A DNA stretch of 16,120 nucleotides from Candidatus Methylomirabilota bacterium (GCA_016209725.1 JACQVO010000234.1:1-16120); one strand, 5' to 3'. Positions 1-7,750 are shown, counted from the first letter of the stretch. Numbers and translations: made by a program. Notes: generated from the sequence alone by a model not told the origin.

Positions 1-17
1 CATTGTCGTGAGCCCAA

Positions 18-49
18 CCGAACGGCTTCGACAAGCTCAGCCCGAACGG
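18..49. repeat. REP-like short repeat, copy 1
   Basis: The 15-base core CTTCGACAAGCTCAG (26-40) is flanked on both sides by the direct 8-mer CCGAACGG (18-25 and 42-49). Its reverse complement matches 14 of 15 bases at 3785-3799. The TTCGACAAGCTCAG-type core is a common small interspersed extragenic repeat in many bacterial genomes. It lies outside any gene I can support, and the opposite orientation of the two copies brackets the accessory region. Chance is possible with only two copies in view. Confidence 0.5.
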
Positions 50-354
50 ACTCTCTGTAAAGCCAATTCTGGGTTAGTACACTAGAAGCAGCGCCCCGCG
101 TATCGGAGGTCTGGCGACCTCGGTGGTGGCCATCGCGACGGCCAAGCCAAGGAGCAGTTTCCGTGGCGGCGCGCAGCGGGGTACCGCGCGCTCGGCCAGG
201 CGCGGTCAAAAAGCTGTTTCTGGACCCATCACAAGGAACCCAAGACGTTGCGATAGATTCGCGCAATGTGGGCCCATAAGCACTTGACGCGTGGTTGACA
301 TTGTTACGCGATGGCTATGCTCCGACTCCAAGAGCGGCCAACGCATCTGCCAGC
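50..354. other. Non-coding flank upstream of the primase-helicase gene
   Basis: No gene can be supported here. All three forward frames are interrupted, and the frame of the downstream gene has a TAA at 277-279. A short open stretch at about 140-255 has an Arg-rich translation that I cannot assign; it may be the remnant of an older gene. There is no convincing promoter pair and no Shine-Dalgarno site ahead of either candidate start of the next gene. Confidence 0.4.
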
Positions 355-2805
355 ATGGCTGAGGAATCGCAAGTACGGGATCTGACGGCCGACCTTCTCC
401 GGCAGCTCGATGAGGCTCGGATAGAATGTGCCAGACTGCGCGAGGAGAATGCTAGCCTACGTTGTGCGCTGAACCTTCCTGACACCGCCGGAGGCCTGAC
501 AGTCCGCGAACCCGCCCCGCAGCTCTTCCCGCCAGCCGATCCCCTTCCACAAGTCACCAATGGCTCATCCGCGAAAAACAAAATCGCCTTCTTCCGGACA
601 CTCTTCCGTGGGCGAGAGGACGTGTATCCCGTCCTCTGGATCAACGAACTAACCGGCCGGAAGGGGTACGCGCCGGCACGAAAGCCGTCTGCTGCCTTCA
701 GGGCGAATCCGCAGAAGGAAGGACGGAAGGATCCGAAGGACTATCTGCCTCTCACTGATGAGGTTGTTGCGGCCCATCTATCGGGCGAGAAGACGATCGG
801 TGTGTACCCGCTCCTCCGGGATGATACGTGCCGGTTTCTGGCCTGTGATTTCGACAAAGATGGATGGGCTCTGGACGCCCTGGAGTTCATCGCGGTCTGC
901 GCACGATATGGAATCCCGGCATATCTGGAAAGGTCCAGGTCCGGGAACGGCGGCCATGTGTGGATCTTCTTCTCGGCTGCGGTGCCGGCAACCTGGGCAA
1001 GGCGGACGGGGGCCTTCCTGCTCCGGGAGACGATGACTGCTCGCGCGGAGATGGATCTGGCCAGCTATGACCGCTTCTTCCCCAATCAAGACTTTCTGCC
1101 AAAGGGTGGCTTCGGCAATCTGATTGCGCTGCCGCTCCAAAAGAAATGCCGGGCTTTGGGGAACACGGAATTCCTCGATCCCGAGCTTCGCCCCTGGTCT
1201 GATCAGTGGGCGTTTTTCAGCCAAATCAAACGGCTCACTCCGTCACAGGTGGAGGCTTTCCTCGTTGGGGTCTCGGAATCAGGAGTGGCCGTCGGCCCCG
1301 GCTCAGTTGGCATGGGGCCCGTTCCGAGACAGGAGGAGCGCCGCCCACCTCCGCGCATTGCGTGTACTTTGAGCGCTGGAATCAGCGTCGAGAAGTCCGG
1401 TCTGCCTCCATCGCTGCTCTCCTCGATCAAGCACCTGGCGTGCCTGCACAACCCTGCGTTTTACGAGAGGCAGAGGCTCCGACTTTCGACCCATCGCATA
1501 CCGCGTTTCATCAAGTGTTACGAAGAAGACCTCAGCCACATTCACCTCCCGCGAGGCGTCCTGACTGGTCTTGCGGAGGCGGTAGAAAAGGCGGGAAGTA
1601 AGCTGGCCATCGTGGATCGGCGGGGTTCCCCGAAGCGGGTAGAAATGGGGTTCAAGGGAGAGCTCACTGACCTCCAGGAGCAGGCAGCCTGCCAGTTGCT
1701 GTGCCATGAACAGGGGGTGCTGGTTGCGCCGCCCGGCACCGGGAAGACCGTCATCGGGTGCTGCGTGATTTCCGCAAGAAAAGTGCCCACATTGGTCTTG
1801 CTGCATAGGAAGCCCCTGCTCGAACAATGGCGGCTACAGCTCATAAGTTTGCTTGGGCTCCCATCGCGCGACATCGGTCAAGTTGGGTCCGGCAGGCATA
1901 AGAGGACGACGGTGATTGACCTTGCGATGATTCAAAGCCTGAGGGAAATGGAGAATGCGGGGCAATTCTTCGGGGACTACGGCCTGATCGTCGTGGACGA
2001 GTGCCACCATTTACCTGCGTTCTCGTTCGAGGCGGTGGTCAGACGAGCCCCCGTTCGATACTTCCTGGGGCTTACCGCGACGCCGTACCGCAGGGATGGG
2101 CTCCAGGAAATCATGACCATGCAATGTGGTCCCATTCGGCATACCATGACGATCCGTCAGGCGGGCGCGATAAGCGGACTTGGTCTCGAGCTTGTCGTTC
2201 GTGAGACAGCTTTGGCACTTCACGGTACCGAGGGAGTATCCATCCAGGAGGTCTTTCGCGCGTTGACCAAGGACGACCAACGGACCAGCGGGATCTGCAG
2301 GGACATTCTTGAGGCCCTGGCGTCCGGCAGGCGATGTCTGATCCTGAGCGAGAGGAAAGAACATTGCCGAGCCTTCGAGGAGCGGCTGAAGGCTGTTGGT
2401 CATCTCCCAATTCTTCTGGAAGGGGGACTATCCAAGAGAAAACGCGAGGAGCGAATGGGGAGCGTCAGGGCCGGAGCTGCTGGTGAATCTATGGGTCCGG
2501 GCGGGGCGGGACGGGAGGGAGCGCCCTTGGTTGTTGTCGCTACCGGACAGTACCTTGGCGAAGGCTTCGACTGTCCCCAGATTGACACGCTCTTTCTGAC
2601 CTTCCCAATTTCCTTTAAGGGGAAGCTGATCCAATATGTGGGGCGCGCAATGCGAACCGCCGAAGGGAAAAGCGAGGTGCGAGTATATGATTATGCCGAC
2701 CTGCACGTGCCGGTGTTGAAGAGGATGCACGAGAGAAGGCTCAAGACCTACCAGCGGCTCGGGTTTGCTCGGATGGAAGATCGTGGGCTATTCATCGGGG
2801 GGTAG
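355..2805 (+). CDS. TOTE-type archaeo-eukaryotic primase / superfamily 2 helicase protein
   Basis: The protein has 816 residues from the ATG at 355. A TTG at 295 would add 20 residues, but they look non-homologous; neither start has a clear ribosome site. Residues 5-40 form a short coiled coil with the LREENASLR pattern common at this family's N-terminus. About 75-300 is an archaeo-eukaryotic primase domain: DFD acid pair at 165-167, SGNGGHVW with His201, then FPNQDFLPKGGFGN. About 440-800 is a superfamily 2 helicase: Walker A APPGTGKT 458-465, DECH box 548-551, TATP 574-577, LGEGFDCP at about 734-741, and motif VI QYVGRAMR 760-767. A Gly-rich insert lies at about 703-723. Such proteins are linked to TOTE conflict systems, thought to act on foreign or self DNA/RNA. 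Related proteins usually carry a four-Cys cluster just before LPLTDEV; here those Cys are absent. No nuclease partner is visible nearby. Family assignment is firm; function is inference. Confidence 0.88.
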   Translation: MAEESQVRDLTADLLRQLDEARIECARLREENASLRCALNLPDTAGGLTVREPAPQLFPPADPLPQVTNGSSAKNKIAFFRTLFRGREDVYPVLWINELTGRKGYAPARKPSAAFRANPQKEGRKDPKDYLPLTDEVVAAHLSGEKTIGVYPLLRDDTCRFLACDFDKDGWALDALEFIAVCARYGIPAYLERSRSGNGGHVWIFFSAAVPATWARRTGAFLLRETMTARAEMDLASYDRFFPNQDFLPKGGFGNLIALPLQKKCRALGNTEFLDPELRPWSDQWAFFSQIKRLTPSQVEAFLVGVSESGVAVGPGSVGMGPVPRQEERRPPPRIACTLSAGISVEKSGLPPSLLSSIKHLACLHNPAFYERQRLRLSTHRIPRFIKCYEEDLSHIHLPRGVLTGLAEAVEKAGSKLAIVDRRGSPKRVEMGFKGELTDLQEQAACQLLCHEQGVLVAPPGTGKTVIGCCVISARKVPTLVLLHRKPLLEQWRLQLISLLGLPSRDIGQVGSGRHKRTTVIDLAMIQSLREMENAGQFFGDYGLIVVDECHHLPAFSFEAVVRRAPVRYFLGLTATPYRRDGLQEIMTMQCGPIRHTMTIRQAGAISGLGLELVVRETALALHGTEGVSIQEVFRALTKDDQRTSGICRDILEALASGRRCLILSERKEHCRAFEERLKAVGHLPILLEGGLSKRKREERMGSVRAGAAGESMGPGGAGREGAPLVVVATGQYLGEGFDCPQIDTLFLTFPISFKGKLIQYVGRAMRTAEGKSEVRVYDYADLHVPVLKRMHERRLKTYQRLGFARMEDRGLFIGG

Positions 2806-2982
2806 ACGAATAAATTTCAGCTCAGCCAGCCTGACTGGGGCATTCAACTTGCGGCTAGCTCGGCCGCCTTGATCCGAGAGCGCGCCGGCTCTACCTGTTT
2901 GATTTTCGTGTAAACAAGTTGTGTCAATGGCCCCTTCCTCCAGAACAGCCGCAGGACCCTGCCGTGCCCGGGTCGTCCGCGA

Positions 2983-3011
2983 GGGCATTTAGGCAACCGG
3001 GTGAAATGCCC
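2983..3011. repeat. Inverted repeat / possible terminator between converging genes
   Basis: GGGCATTT (2983-2990) pairs perfectly with AAATGCCC (3004-3011) around a 13-base loop. It lies between the end of the primase-helicase gene and the end of the toxin remnant, which are transcribed toward each other. There is no U-tract on either side, so it is a weak terminator candidate. The rest of 2806-3040 holds nothing I can support as a gene. Confidence 0.35.
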
Positions 3012-3040
3012 CCGTGGGCTGGCCGGACGGAGCCCCGCCT

Positions 3041-3190
3041 TCAACGAGACCGATCGTATGGAGAGCGGACATCCAGACCGGGGATGACCTGGAAGTGGGC
3101 CGTGTTGAACGTGTAAAGTGGGGCACCGAGCCGGATGGCGATGGCGGCGATGAGGACATCCGTGTCCAGGAGGGCTTCAACCGCCGGCAC
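3041..3190 (-). pseudogene. vapC: PIN-domain (VapC-type) toxin, collapsed by an internal deletion
   Basis: A 49-codon reading frame starts at GTG 3190, 14 bases inside the end of the antitoxin gene, the usual VapBC overlap. Its start, VEALLDTDVLI, is the first strand of a PIN domain with the first catalytic Asp. It then runs directly into AAIAIRLGAPLYTFNTAHF and VIPGLDVRSPY, the family's last 35 or so residues. A normal VapC has about 130-140 residues, so roughly 85 residues holding the central acidic residues and most of the fold are missing, with the frame kept. The join falls where the N-terminal DTDVLI and the C-terminal (A)DxLIAA motifs resemble each other, which suggests recombination across a short repeat. 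It is almost certainly inactive as a nuclease, unless the deletion is an assembly error. Confidence 0.75.
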
Positions 3191-3440
3191 GTCCTCGCCT
3201 TTCGGCCGCTCCCCGGAGGGCTCGCGCAAACTCCACGCTGTCAGTGATGTCGGTCCGGTCCCCCCACAATCCGACGAGCCCCGACTGCAGGAGATCGCCC
3301 AATGTCCAAGCCTGGCCTGGTCTCTCCCCGGCGAGCGCCGTGACCACAACCTCGGCAGGTCCGGTTGGGATGTCGGGAGGAACGTCCACGACCAAACGGC
3401 GATTCTCAGGGATCGTCGTCTTGATTGACACCGTTTTCAC
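3177..3440 (-). CDS. vapB: VapB-like antitoxin
   Basis: The protein has 87 residues and starts at GTG 3440, with a good GGAGGA ribosome site at 3448-3453. The N-terminus has alternating hydrophobic residues and a basic patch (VSIKTTIPENRRLVVDVP), as expected for a small DNA-binding fold, followed by a Pro-rich turn. The C-terminal half (GDLLQSG ... DITDSVEFARALRGAAERR) resembles the toxin-wrapping tail of antitoxins paired with PIN toxins. Its end overlaps the start of the PIN remnant, so the two were one operon. The antitoxin looks intact while its toxin is not. The type is judged mainly from partner and layout; the exact DNA-binding family is not certain. Confidence 0.7.
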   Translation of the reverse strand: MKTVSIKTTIPENRRLVVDVPPDIPTGPAEVVVTALAGERPGQAWTLGDLLQSGLVGLWGDRTDITDSVEFARALRGAAERRGRAGG

Positions 3441-3967
3441 GCGATTTTCCTCCTACCCTCTAGATTGAACCACAAATGCTTCGAGCCCGGAGCGCCCACC
3501 CATCGAACTGATCGCCGGGGACTACCAGGGCGACCGTCTCGGCTAAGTGCCTATCGGCCGTCTACCATCTTCCCCTGCCTCCGCGACCATCCTTGTCTTT
3601 TGCAGTATGAAAAAGTGTCTGCGAGTACAAGACCGGAAAGGCACACCAACTCTCGAGGGCGCCGAAATTCTTCCCATGCGGGGAACGGTATCAGGGGCGG
3701 GAGCGGACGTCAAGCTGGAGTTGCACGCTCGCAGGGCCGGGTAACGCCGGCCCGGGGGCTCCTCATGGCAGGCCGGGGTTTATCCTGAGCTTGCCGAAGG
3801 ACGGGACTCGGGGCAGGTCCCCCGGGGCACGTGCCAAACTGCTTCCCACGGCGAGGGCAATATGAGGGCTGGGGTGGGGGCCAAGGGGCAAGACAGAATC
3901 GGGTGGATTCTGAGGCAAATGGAGGCGCCGTCGGGACAGATCGCAGGCGTCCTGGTCCGGCACGGCC
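3441..3967. other. Intergenic stretch between toxin-antitoxin and cytochrome operons
   Basis: This stretch of about 525 bases has no supported gene. It holds the antitoxin's ribosome site (3448-3453), presumably its promoter, and the second REP-like motif (3785-3799). A 45-codon frame at 3607-3744 begins MKKCLRVQDRKG but has no ribosome site and no recognisable family, so I do not call it. Confidence 0.4.
3781..3806. repeat. REP-like short repeat, copy 2
   Basis: CTGAGCTTGCCGAAG (3785-3799) is the reverse complement of the core at 26-40 with one mismatch. It sits in the gap between the toxin-antitoxin locus and the cytochrome c gene. Confidence 0.5.
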
Positions 3968-4366
3968 TCACGGCACAGCAGCGCTCGCCTGCTCCAGATA
4001 GTCAATCACGTCCCGGCGGTCGTCGGCATCGGGCAGGCCCGCCATCCCCATCGTTGTCCCGGGGACAACGCGTTCCGGATCGGCGAGGAACGCGTCGAGC
4101 GTCGCCCGCGTCCACACCAGCCCGTGAGCGGCTCCGGCCTCGATCATGGCGGGCGAGAATTCGAAGCCCGGCAACGCGCCCGCGCGCCGGCCGAGCACGC
4201 CGCGCAGGTTCGGGCCTGGGAGCTTGTCCTCGCCGGCGATTACGGAGTGGCAGGCGTAGCAGCGTTGAAACACGCGCTCGCCGCGCCCGGGGACGGGGGG
4301 CGCTCCGGATTGAGACGCCAAGATCAGGGCGAAAACGATGAGGGACAGCGCGCCCGCCCCCGTCAT
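3968..4366 (-). CDS. Class I c-type cytochrome, periplasmic
   Basis: The protein has 132 residues. Residues 1-19 (MTGAGALSLIVFALILASQ) are a signal peptide or anchor. The haem site is CYACH at 36-40, followed by GPNLRGVLGRRAG as in class I cytochromes. The TTMGMAG region supplies the likely distal ligand, Met106, and the protein ends with DVIDYLEQ, a typical terminal helix. It should be a soluble periplasmic single-haem electron carrier. Its ATG (4366) overlaps the stop of the upstream propeller gene as ATGA, so translation is probably coupled and the two products probably work together. An open frame continues upstream through the propeller gene, but the signal peptide and overlap decide this start. 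Confidence 0.88.
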   Translation of the reverse strand: MTGAGALSLIVFALILASQSGAPPVPGRGERVFQRCYACHSVIAGEDKLPGPNLRGVLGRRAGALPGFEFSPAMIEAGAAHGLVWTRATLDAFLADPERVVPGTTMGMAGLPDADDRRDVIDYLEQASAAVP

Positions 4367-5325
4367 CTCGCTCGATAAACGACGAGCCGGTCGGCGCCGG
4401 ACTCCGGCGCCCAGACCTCGCCCGGCCGGCCGAGGATCTGGCGCACGTTGGCCCCGCGGCGGTCGCTCGGGAACGCCTCGAACTTCTCCGCCTTGGGGTC
4501 GAAGCGGACCATGGCGTTGGCCCCCCAGTCGCTCACCCACACCATGTCCTTGTCGTCCACATAGACGGCGTAGGCGCGCGGCCGGTCGCCGGGCAGCTTC
4601 CAGGTCCGCCAGGTCCCGGTTCGGGGGTCGTAGCGGCTGACGTTCCCAGAGTTCCATTCGCTGACCCAGATGTGGCCTTGGGAGTCCGACCACACGCGCC
4701 GCGCGCCCTGGTCCTTGGTCGGCGGCTCCAGGATCGTGGCGGCGCCGGTGTCGAGGTCCACGCGCGCGATGTGGCTGCCGGCGAGCGAGGCGTAATAGAC
4801 GGCACCGTCCGGCGTCGTCGCAATACCGTAGGGGCCGCGGCCGCGCGGCGCGTCCCAGACCTGCATCCCGCCGGTCTTCGGGTCGAGCCGGCCGTAGACG
4901 CCGCTCTGGCCGGTGAACCAGATGCGGCCGCGCTTGTCGAAGGTCGCGGTGTTGAGGTTGACGTAGCCGCGCGCTTCCGGCAGAGGCCACCGCTTCACCC
5001 CGCGCGTCTGCGGATCCACGCGGACGATAGCGTTGGTGCCGCCCTCCGTGACCCACGGCGCGCCGTCGGGGCCCATGATCACGCCGTGCGGGGCCGCCCC
5101 CGGGCCGAGCCGGATAAGATCCACCTTGCCGGTTGCAGGGTCGAGGCGGCCGAGATGGCCGCTCCGCTGGGCCGTGTACCAGGCGATACCATCGGCGCCG
5201 ACGGCGACGTCGTGTGGGGAGCCGCCACCGTTCGGTAGGGTATAGGCCTGAACGGAGACTTCGGCGTGCGCGGCAGGTGTCGCCAGGAGCAGCGCGACGA
5301 CGAACGCGAACAGCGAGCGGCGCAT
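4363..5325 (-). CDS. Secreted Vgb-like (streptogramin lyase family) beta-propeller
   Basis: The protein has 320 residues from ATG 5325, chosen for the GGGGAGG ribosome site just upstream (about 5331-5337) and the signal peptide MRRSLFAFVVALLLATPAAHA (cleavage near residue 21). An in-frame upstream ATG would add 12 residues without a ribosome site. The rest is about seven repeats of the form G-x-W-(V/Y/F)-x-(E/D/A)...R-(V/L/Y)-D-P-x-T-G, the NHL/Vgb propeller. Vgb of Staphylococcus opens streptogramin B lactone rings with His and Glu from several blades. Here the late blades read RPRAYAVYV and VWVSDWGANA, without obvious His/Glu at those places, so lyase activity is doubtful. The tie to a cytochrome c suggests a periplasmic redox or binding role instead. 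Family call firm, activity unknown. Confidence 0.82.
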   Translation of the reverse strand: MRRSLFAFVVALLLATPAAHAEVSVQAYTLPNGGGSPHDVAVGADGIAWYTAQRSGHLGRLDPATGKVDLIRLGPGAAPHGVIMGPDGAPWVTEGGTNAIVRVDPQTRGVKRWPLPEARGYVNLNTATFDKRGRIWFTGQSGVYGRLDPKTGGMQVWDAPRGRGPYGIATTPDGAVYYASLAGSHIARVDLDTGAATILEPPTKDQGARRVWSDSQGHIWVSEWNSGNVSRYDPRTGTWRTWKLPGDRPRAYAVYVDDKDMVWVSDWGANAMVRFDPKAEKFEAFPSDRRGANVRQILGRPGEVWAPESGADRLVVYRAR

Positions 5326-5589
5326 GGCGACCTCCCCTTCGGACTCGATCGACTCTGGCATTATGAGCCGCCTGCGCGCCGCTGGCGAGCCCGGTGGAGG
5401 CGCGGGGACGGCCCGGCCAGGGAAGAACTGCAGCGAAAAAACCGGCGTGGCGGGACGGTACCAGCGGAGGCAGGGGCTGTCAAGCGGAATGCGGGTCGTC
5501 TCGGAGGGGCACAATCACAGTGGACTCTCGTACTGACTGGACAGGGGCACCGTCCAGCCGGCGACGACCAGGGCCAAAAGCAGAAGTGA

Positions 5590-6262
5590 CACGGTACCTC
5601 AGATGGCGGGGTGCAGGGCATACGAGCACCCCGTCGGAGCCGGCCAGGAGGGCCGGGCAAACGCACGGGCCGCAGCATGACGCGAACGAGGCAGCCTCGC
5701 AAGGGACCCCCGTCGGGGCTGGCTGGCAGAGACGGGGATGGGGGTGGCGACTCGCGCGGAATTCGAGGGAGCCTGGTATCGCTGCGCCCGGATAACGGGA
5801 GGGGCCAGCGGACCCACCGGGGTACGGTCGGCGGCACGGGCGGACAGCACGCCAGGGAAAGTAGGGAAGGTCTCGCGGGTTGCCTCGGCGCTCCCGCACA
5901 GCGAAGGCGGGGCCTATAAGCGAGGAGGACTCGTGAAGGGGCCCCGTGCCGGCGAGACGGACGGATGGGGTCGGAGTAAGCAGCGATGGACCGAGACAGC
6001 AGAACTCGGACCGGAGCCAATCCGCCTGTGGCGGACTGGGGTCAGCGGCGCGTCCCGCGGTGACGGTCCCTCCGGATTGCCCTGCGGGGTTGGGCACCGG
6101 AGTCCCGTGGATCACGTAGGCGGGGGGTGCGCGAAGGATCACGGCAAACCCGCCCAAGCCGGAGGACCTGCTGGGAGCCGGCTTCACCTCCCGCCGACCG
6201 GGGCAGGCCGGGTCTGACAGGCTGGCCTTGAAGCCGTCCTGGGGAAAACCCACCGTACGGCA
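5590..6262 (+). ncRNA. Structured RNA segment upstream of the reverse transcriptase, possible intron 3' portion
   Basis: No frame here looks like a real protein; the long open minus-strand frames are Pro/Arg/Ser-rich artefacts of GC-rich RNA. Perfect hairpins occur in series: CGGGGTGC/GCACCCCG (5607-5614 with 5626-5633), CCGGCC/GGCCGG (5640-5645 with 5651-5656) and TCCGCC-TGT-GGCGGA (6021-6035). The segment ends in a domain V-like hairpin (6232-6262). I cannot place a 5' splice site for it. It may be an ORF-less intron, a piece of one, or an unusual leader of the downstream element. Confidence 0.45.
6232..6262 (+). ncRNA. Domain V-like hairpin
   Basis: The segment begins with AGC, as the catalytic triad of group II domain V does. 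GCCGT (6233-6237) pairs with ACGGC (6257-6261). After one C/T mismatch (6238/6256) and one C-G pair (6239/6255) there is a two-base 3'-side bulge (6253-6254). TGGG (6240-6243) then pairs with CCCA (6249-6252) around a GAAAA loop. This is close to the domain V plan, but the outermost A-A pair and the five-base loop are not standard. It lies upstream, not downstream, of the maturase. Confidence 0.4.
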
Positions 6263-6784
6263 GTGTGGCCAGAAAAGGCTGGCGTGTTCAGTGGGAGACA
6301 GTCCCACCGAGGTAAAAGTCAGGAGCCTCGTAGCTGGACGGCAGGGCGTAGGGTGACCCAAACCCTGAAGCCCGTCGACAAACCCATCGTTGGAATGGGG
6401 AGCGAGTCATTGGGCCGTACCGAAAGTGAACGCACGGATGGCCTCGAAAGGGGGAAGCTCCGGCGAGCCGAGCCCGCTTCCGTAGGGCAGAAGGCAGCAT
6501 GGATCGTCGCAGCCTGGCTAACGCGGCGCGTCACTCCGGCAGGGTGATAGCGACGGCACGATGACAAGGACGCGTCGAGCAACTGGATAAGCCCGCCTCG
6601 TCCCACCGCGAAAGCGGCGGAGCAAGGTACGCCCTATAACCACTACACCTGGGAAGGGGGCGGAAGGCGAGAGGGTGGCGGAGGGGCCCGCGGTAGCGAC
6701 GAAGGGGGGAAATGCCACTGGAGCGACGGGGCCCTGCTGCTCGGCAAGGCCTTCGCCAACACGGAAGGCAGGGGCGACCGGGTG
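6263..6784 (+). ncRNA. Putative group II intron 5' ribozyme region (domains I-III)
   Basis: It opens with GTGTG (6263-6267), which fits the GUGYG 5' consensus of group II introns, and then GCCAG/CTGGC (6268-6272 with 6279-6283). Further perfect stems are GTGGGA/TCCCAC (6291-6296 with 6302-6307), CGAGG/CCTCG (6308-6312 with 6326-6330), AGGGT/ACCCT (6350-6354 with 6362-6366) and CCGC-GAAA-GCGG (6606-6617, a GNRA tetraloop). About 520 bases between the GTGTG and the maturase start is a normal spacing for an intron with its protein in domain IV. Domain borders cannot be set by eye. Confidence 0.5.
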
Positions 6785-7626
6785 ATGGCGCCCCTCAGTC
6801 TGCAGGACCTGAGGCGGAGGCTCTACGTCATGGCGAAGGCCGACACGACGAAGCGGGTTTGCGACCTGTACGGCTACGTGGGCGCGCGGGAGACGTTATG
6901 CGCCGGGTACGACCTCGCCAAGCGCAACAACGGGGCGCCGGGTATCGACGGGGTTACGTTCGAGGCGGACTTTCACGACGGCTCGTACGGCTATCGACCC
7001 CAGCGGTCGGCGCAGGGGGCGGTGGCGCGGGTGGCCGAGGCCATCACGAAGAACAAGACGCGGGTGAGTGATCTTGATCTCGCGGCCTACTTCGACACCG
7101 GGCGGCACGACCTGCTCTCGGGAAGCTAGCGCGCCGGGGTTCAGGACGACGAGTACGCGCGCTTCGCCGACGACTTGGTGATCCTCGTGGATGGCGACCG
7201 TCGTCACAGGCGTCTGGCTTTTTGGGCTTCGACTTTCGGCGCGTCCGCTCGGTGCGGGGCGTCTGGAGGCCGCGGGGCACGCCGCAGCAGAAGAAGCGGC
7301 GGGCGGTGCTGGAGAAGCTCAAGGAGGTGGTCCAGCGCTATCAGTCCCAGCCGATCGGGCGGGTGATCGAGCAGATCAATCCGATTCTGAGAGGTTGGGG
7401 CAATTACTTCCGCATCGGGCACGCGGCACGGTGCTTCATCTTCGTGCAGGCCTGGGTCGAGCGGAAGGTGCGGCGCCATATGATGCGGGCGAGGAAGCGC
7501 TCGGGCTTCGGCTGGAAACGGTGGAGGAGGACGTGAATCTACGAGCCCCTGAGTCTGTTGGCCGACTACCGGTACGTGGTCCTGGACCTGGAAGGCTACC
7601 GCCCGGGCGGCCGCCCGAAGCCCTGA
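6785..7626 (+). pseudogene. Group II intron reverse transcriptase/maturase, internally deleted
   Basis: Recognisable blocks come in the right order. MAPLSLQDLRRRLYVMAKA and NNGAPGIDGVTFEA (RT0/1) join straight to DGSYGYRPQRSAQGAV (RT2) and VSDLDLAAYFD (RT3). Indels near 7117 and 7136 follow, with TAG at 7127-7129. The RT5 active-site block YARFADDLVILVDG (7154-7195) comes next in the original frame. After another gap and frameshift, GFLGFDFRRVRS and the maturase domain follow (INPILRGWGNYFRIGHAARCF ... GFGWKRW). A TGA at 7534-7536 stands where relatives have Trp, then IYEPLSLLADYRY runs to TGA at 7624. About 280 codons remain of the family's usual 420 or more. The finger/palm parts between RT1 and RT2, between RT3 and RT5, and between RT5 and the thumb are missing, so it cannot be active. 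Confidence 0.85.
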
Positions 7627-7750
7627 TTGGAGCCCGGGCTCTTCGCGTCGCTGTTTCCACCTCCCTTGAACTCCCGTCTGCAAACCAAACCCAAACACCC
7701 TTCCTACATCTCATCCAGTGCAACACGGCATGAGGCCCCTCGATCGGTTC

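Larger units (their letters stand above)
5590..7626 (+). mobile_element. Decayed group II-intron-like retroelement (boundaries uncertain)
   Basis: More than a kilobase of purine-rich, hairpin-dense, non-coding sequence leads into the remains of a group II intron reverse transcriptase/maturase. The left edge is set at the first strong hairpin (about 5607-5633) and could lie anywhere between about 5400 and 5600. The right edge is the last recognisable maturase codon. No domain V hairpin is seen downstream of the protein remnant, where an intact intron would have it. The element sits between the cytochrome operon and the amidohydrolase promoter and interrupts no visible gene. Confidence 0.6.

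Noticed and set aside
2788..2988. 66-codon minus-strand frame after the primase-helicase gene
   Set aside because: Overlaps the end of a firm gene and has no domain or ribosome site.
3607..3744. 45-codon frame beginning MKKCLRVQDRKG
   Set aside because: No ribosome site, no recognisable family, no operon partner.
4367..5056. N-terminal extension of the cytochrome c frame to 362 residues
   Set aside because: It is the shadow of the propeller gene in another frame; signal peptide and ATGA overlap place the start at 4366.
5480..6361. Minus-strand open frame of 293 codons, and a 219-codon one at 5361-6020
   Set aside because: Pro/Arg/Ser/Cys-rich translation without domains or ribosome sites, opposite a hairpin-dense RNA region; typical GC-rich artefact.
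6712..7071. 119-codon plus-strand frame over the start of the maturase
   Set aside because: Out-of-frame shadow; the recognisable reverse-transcriptase blocks are in the frame of 6785.
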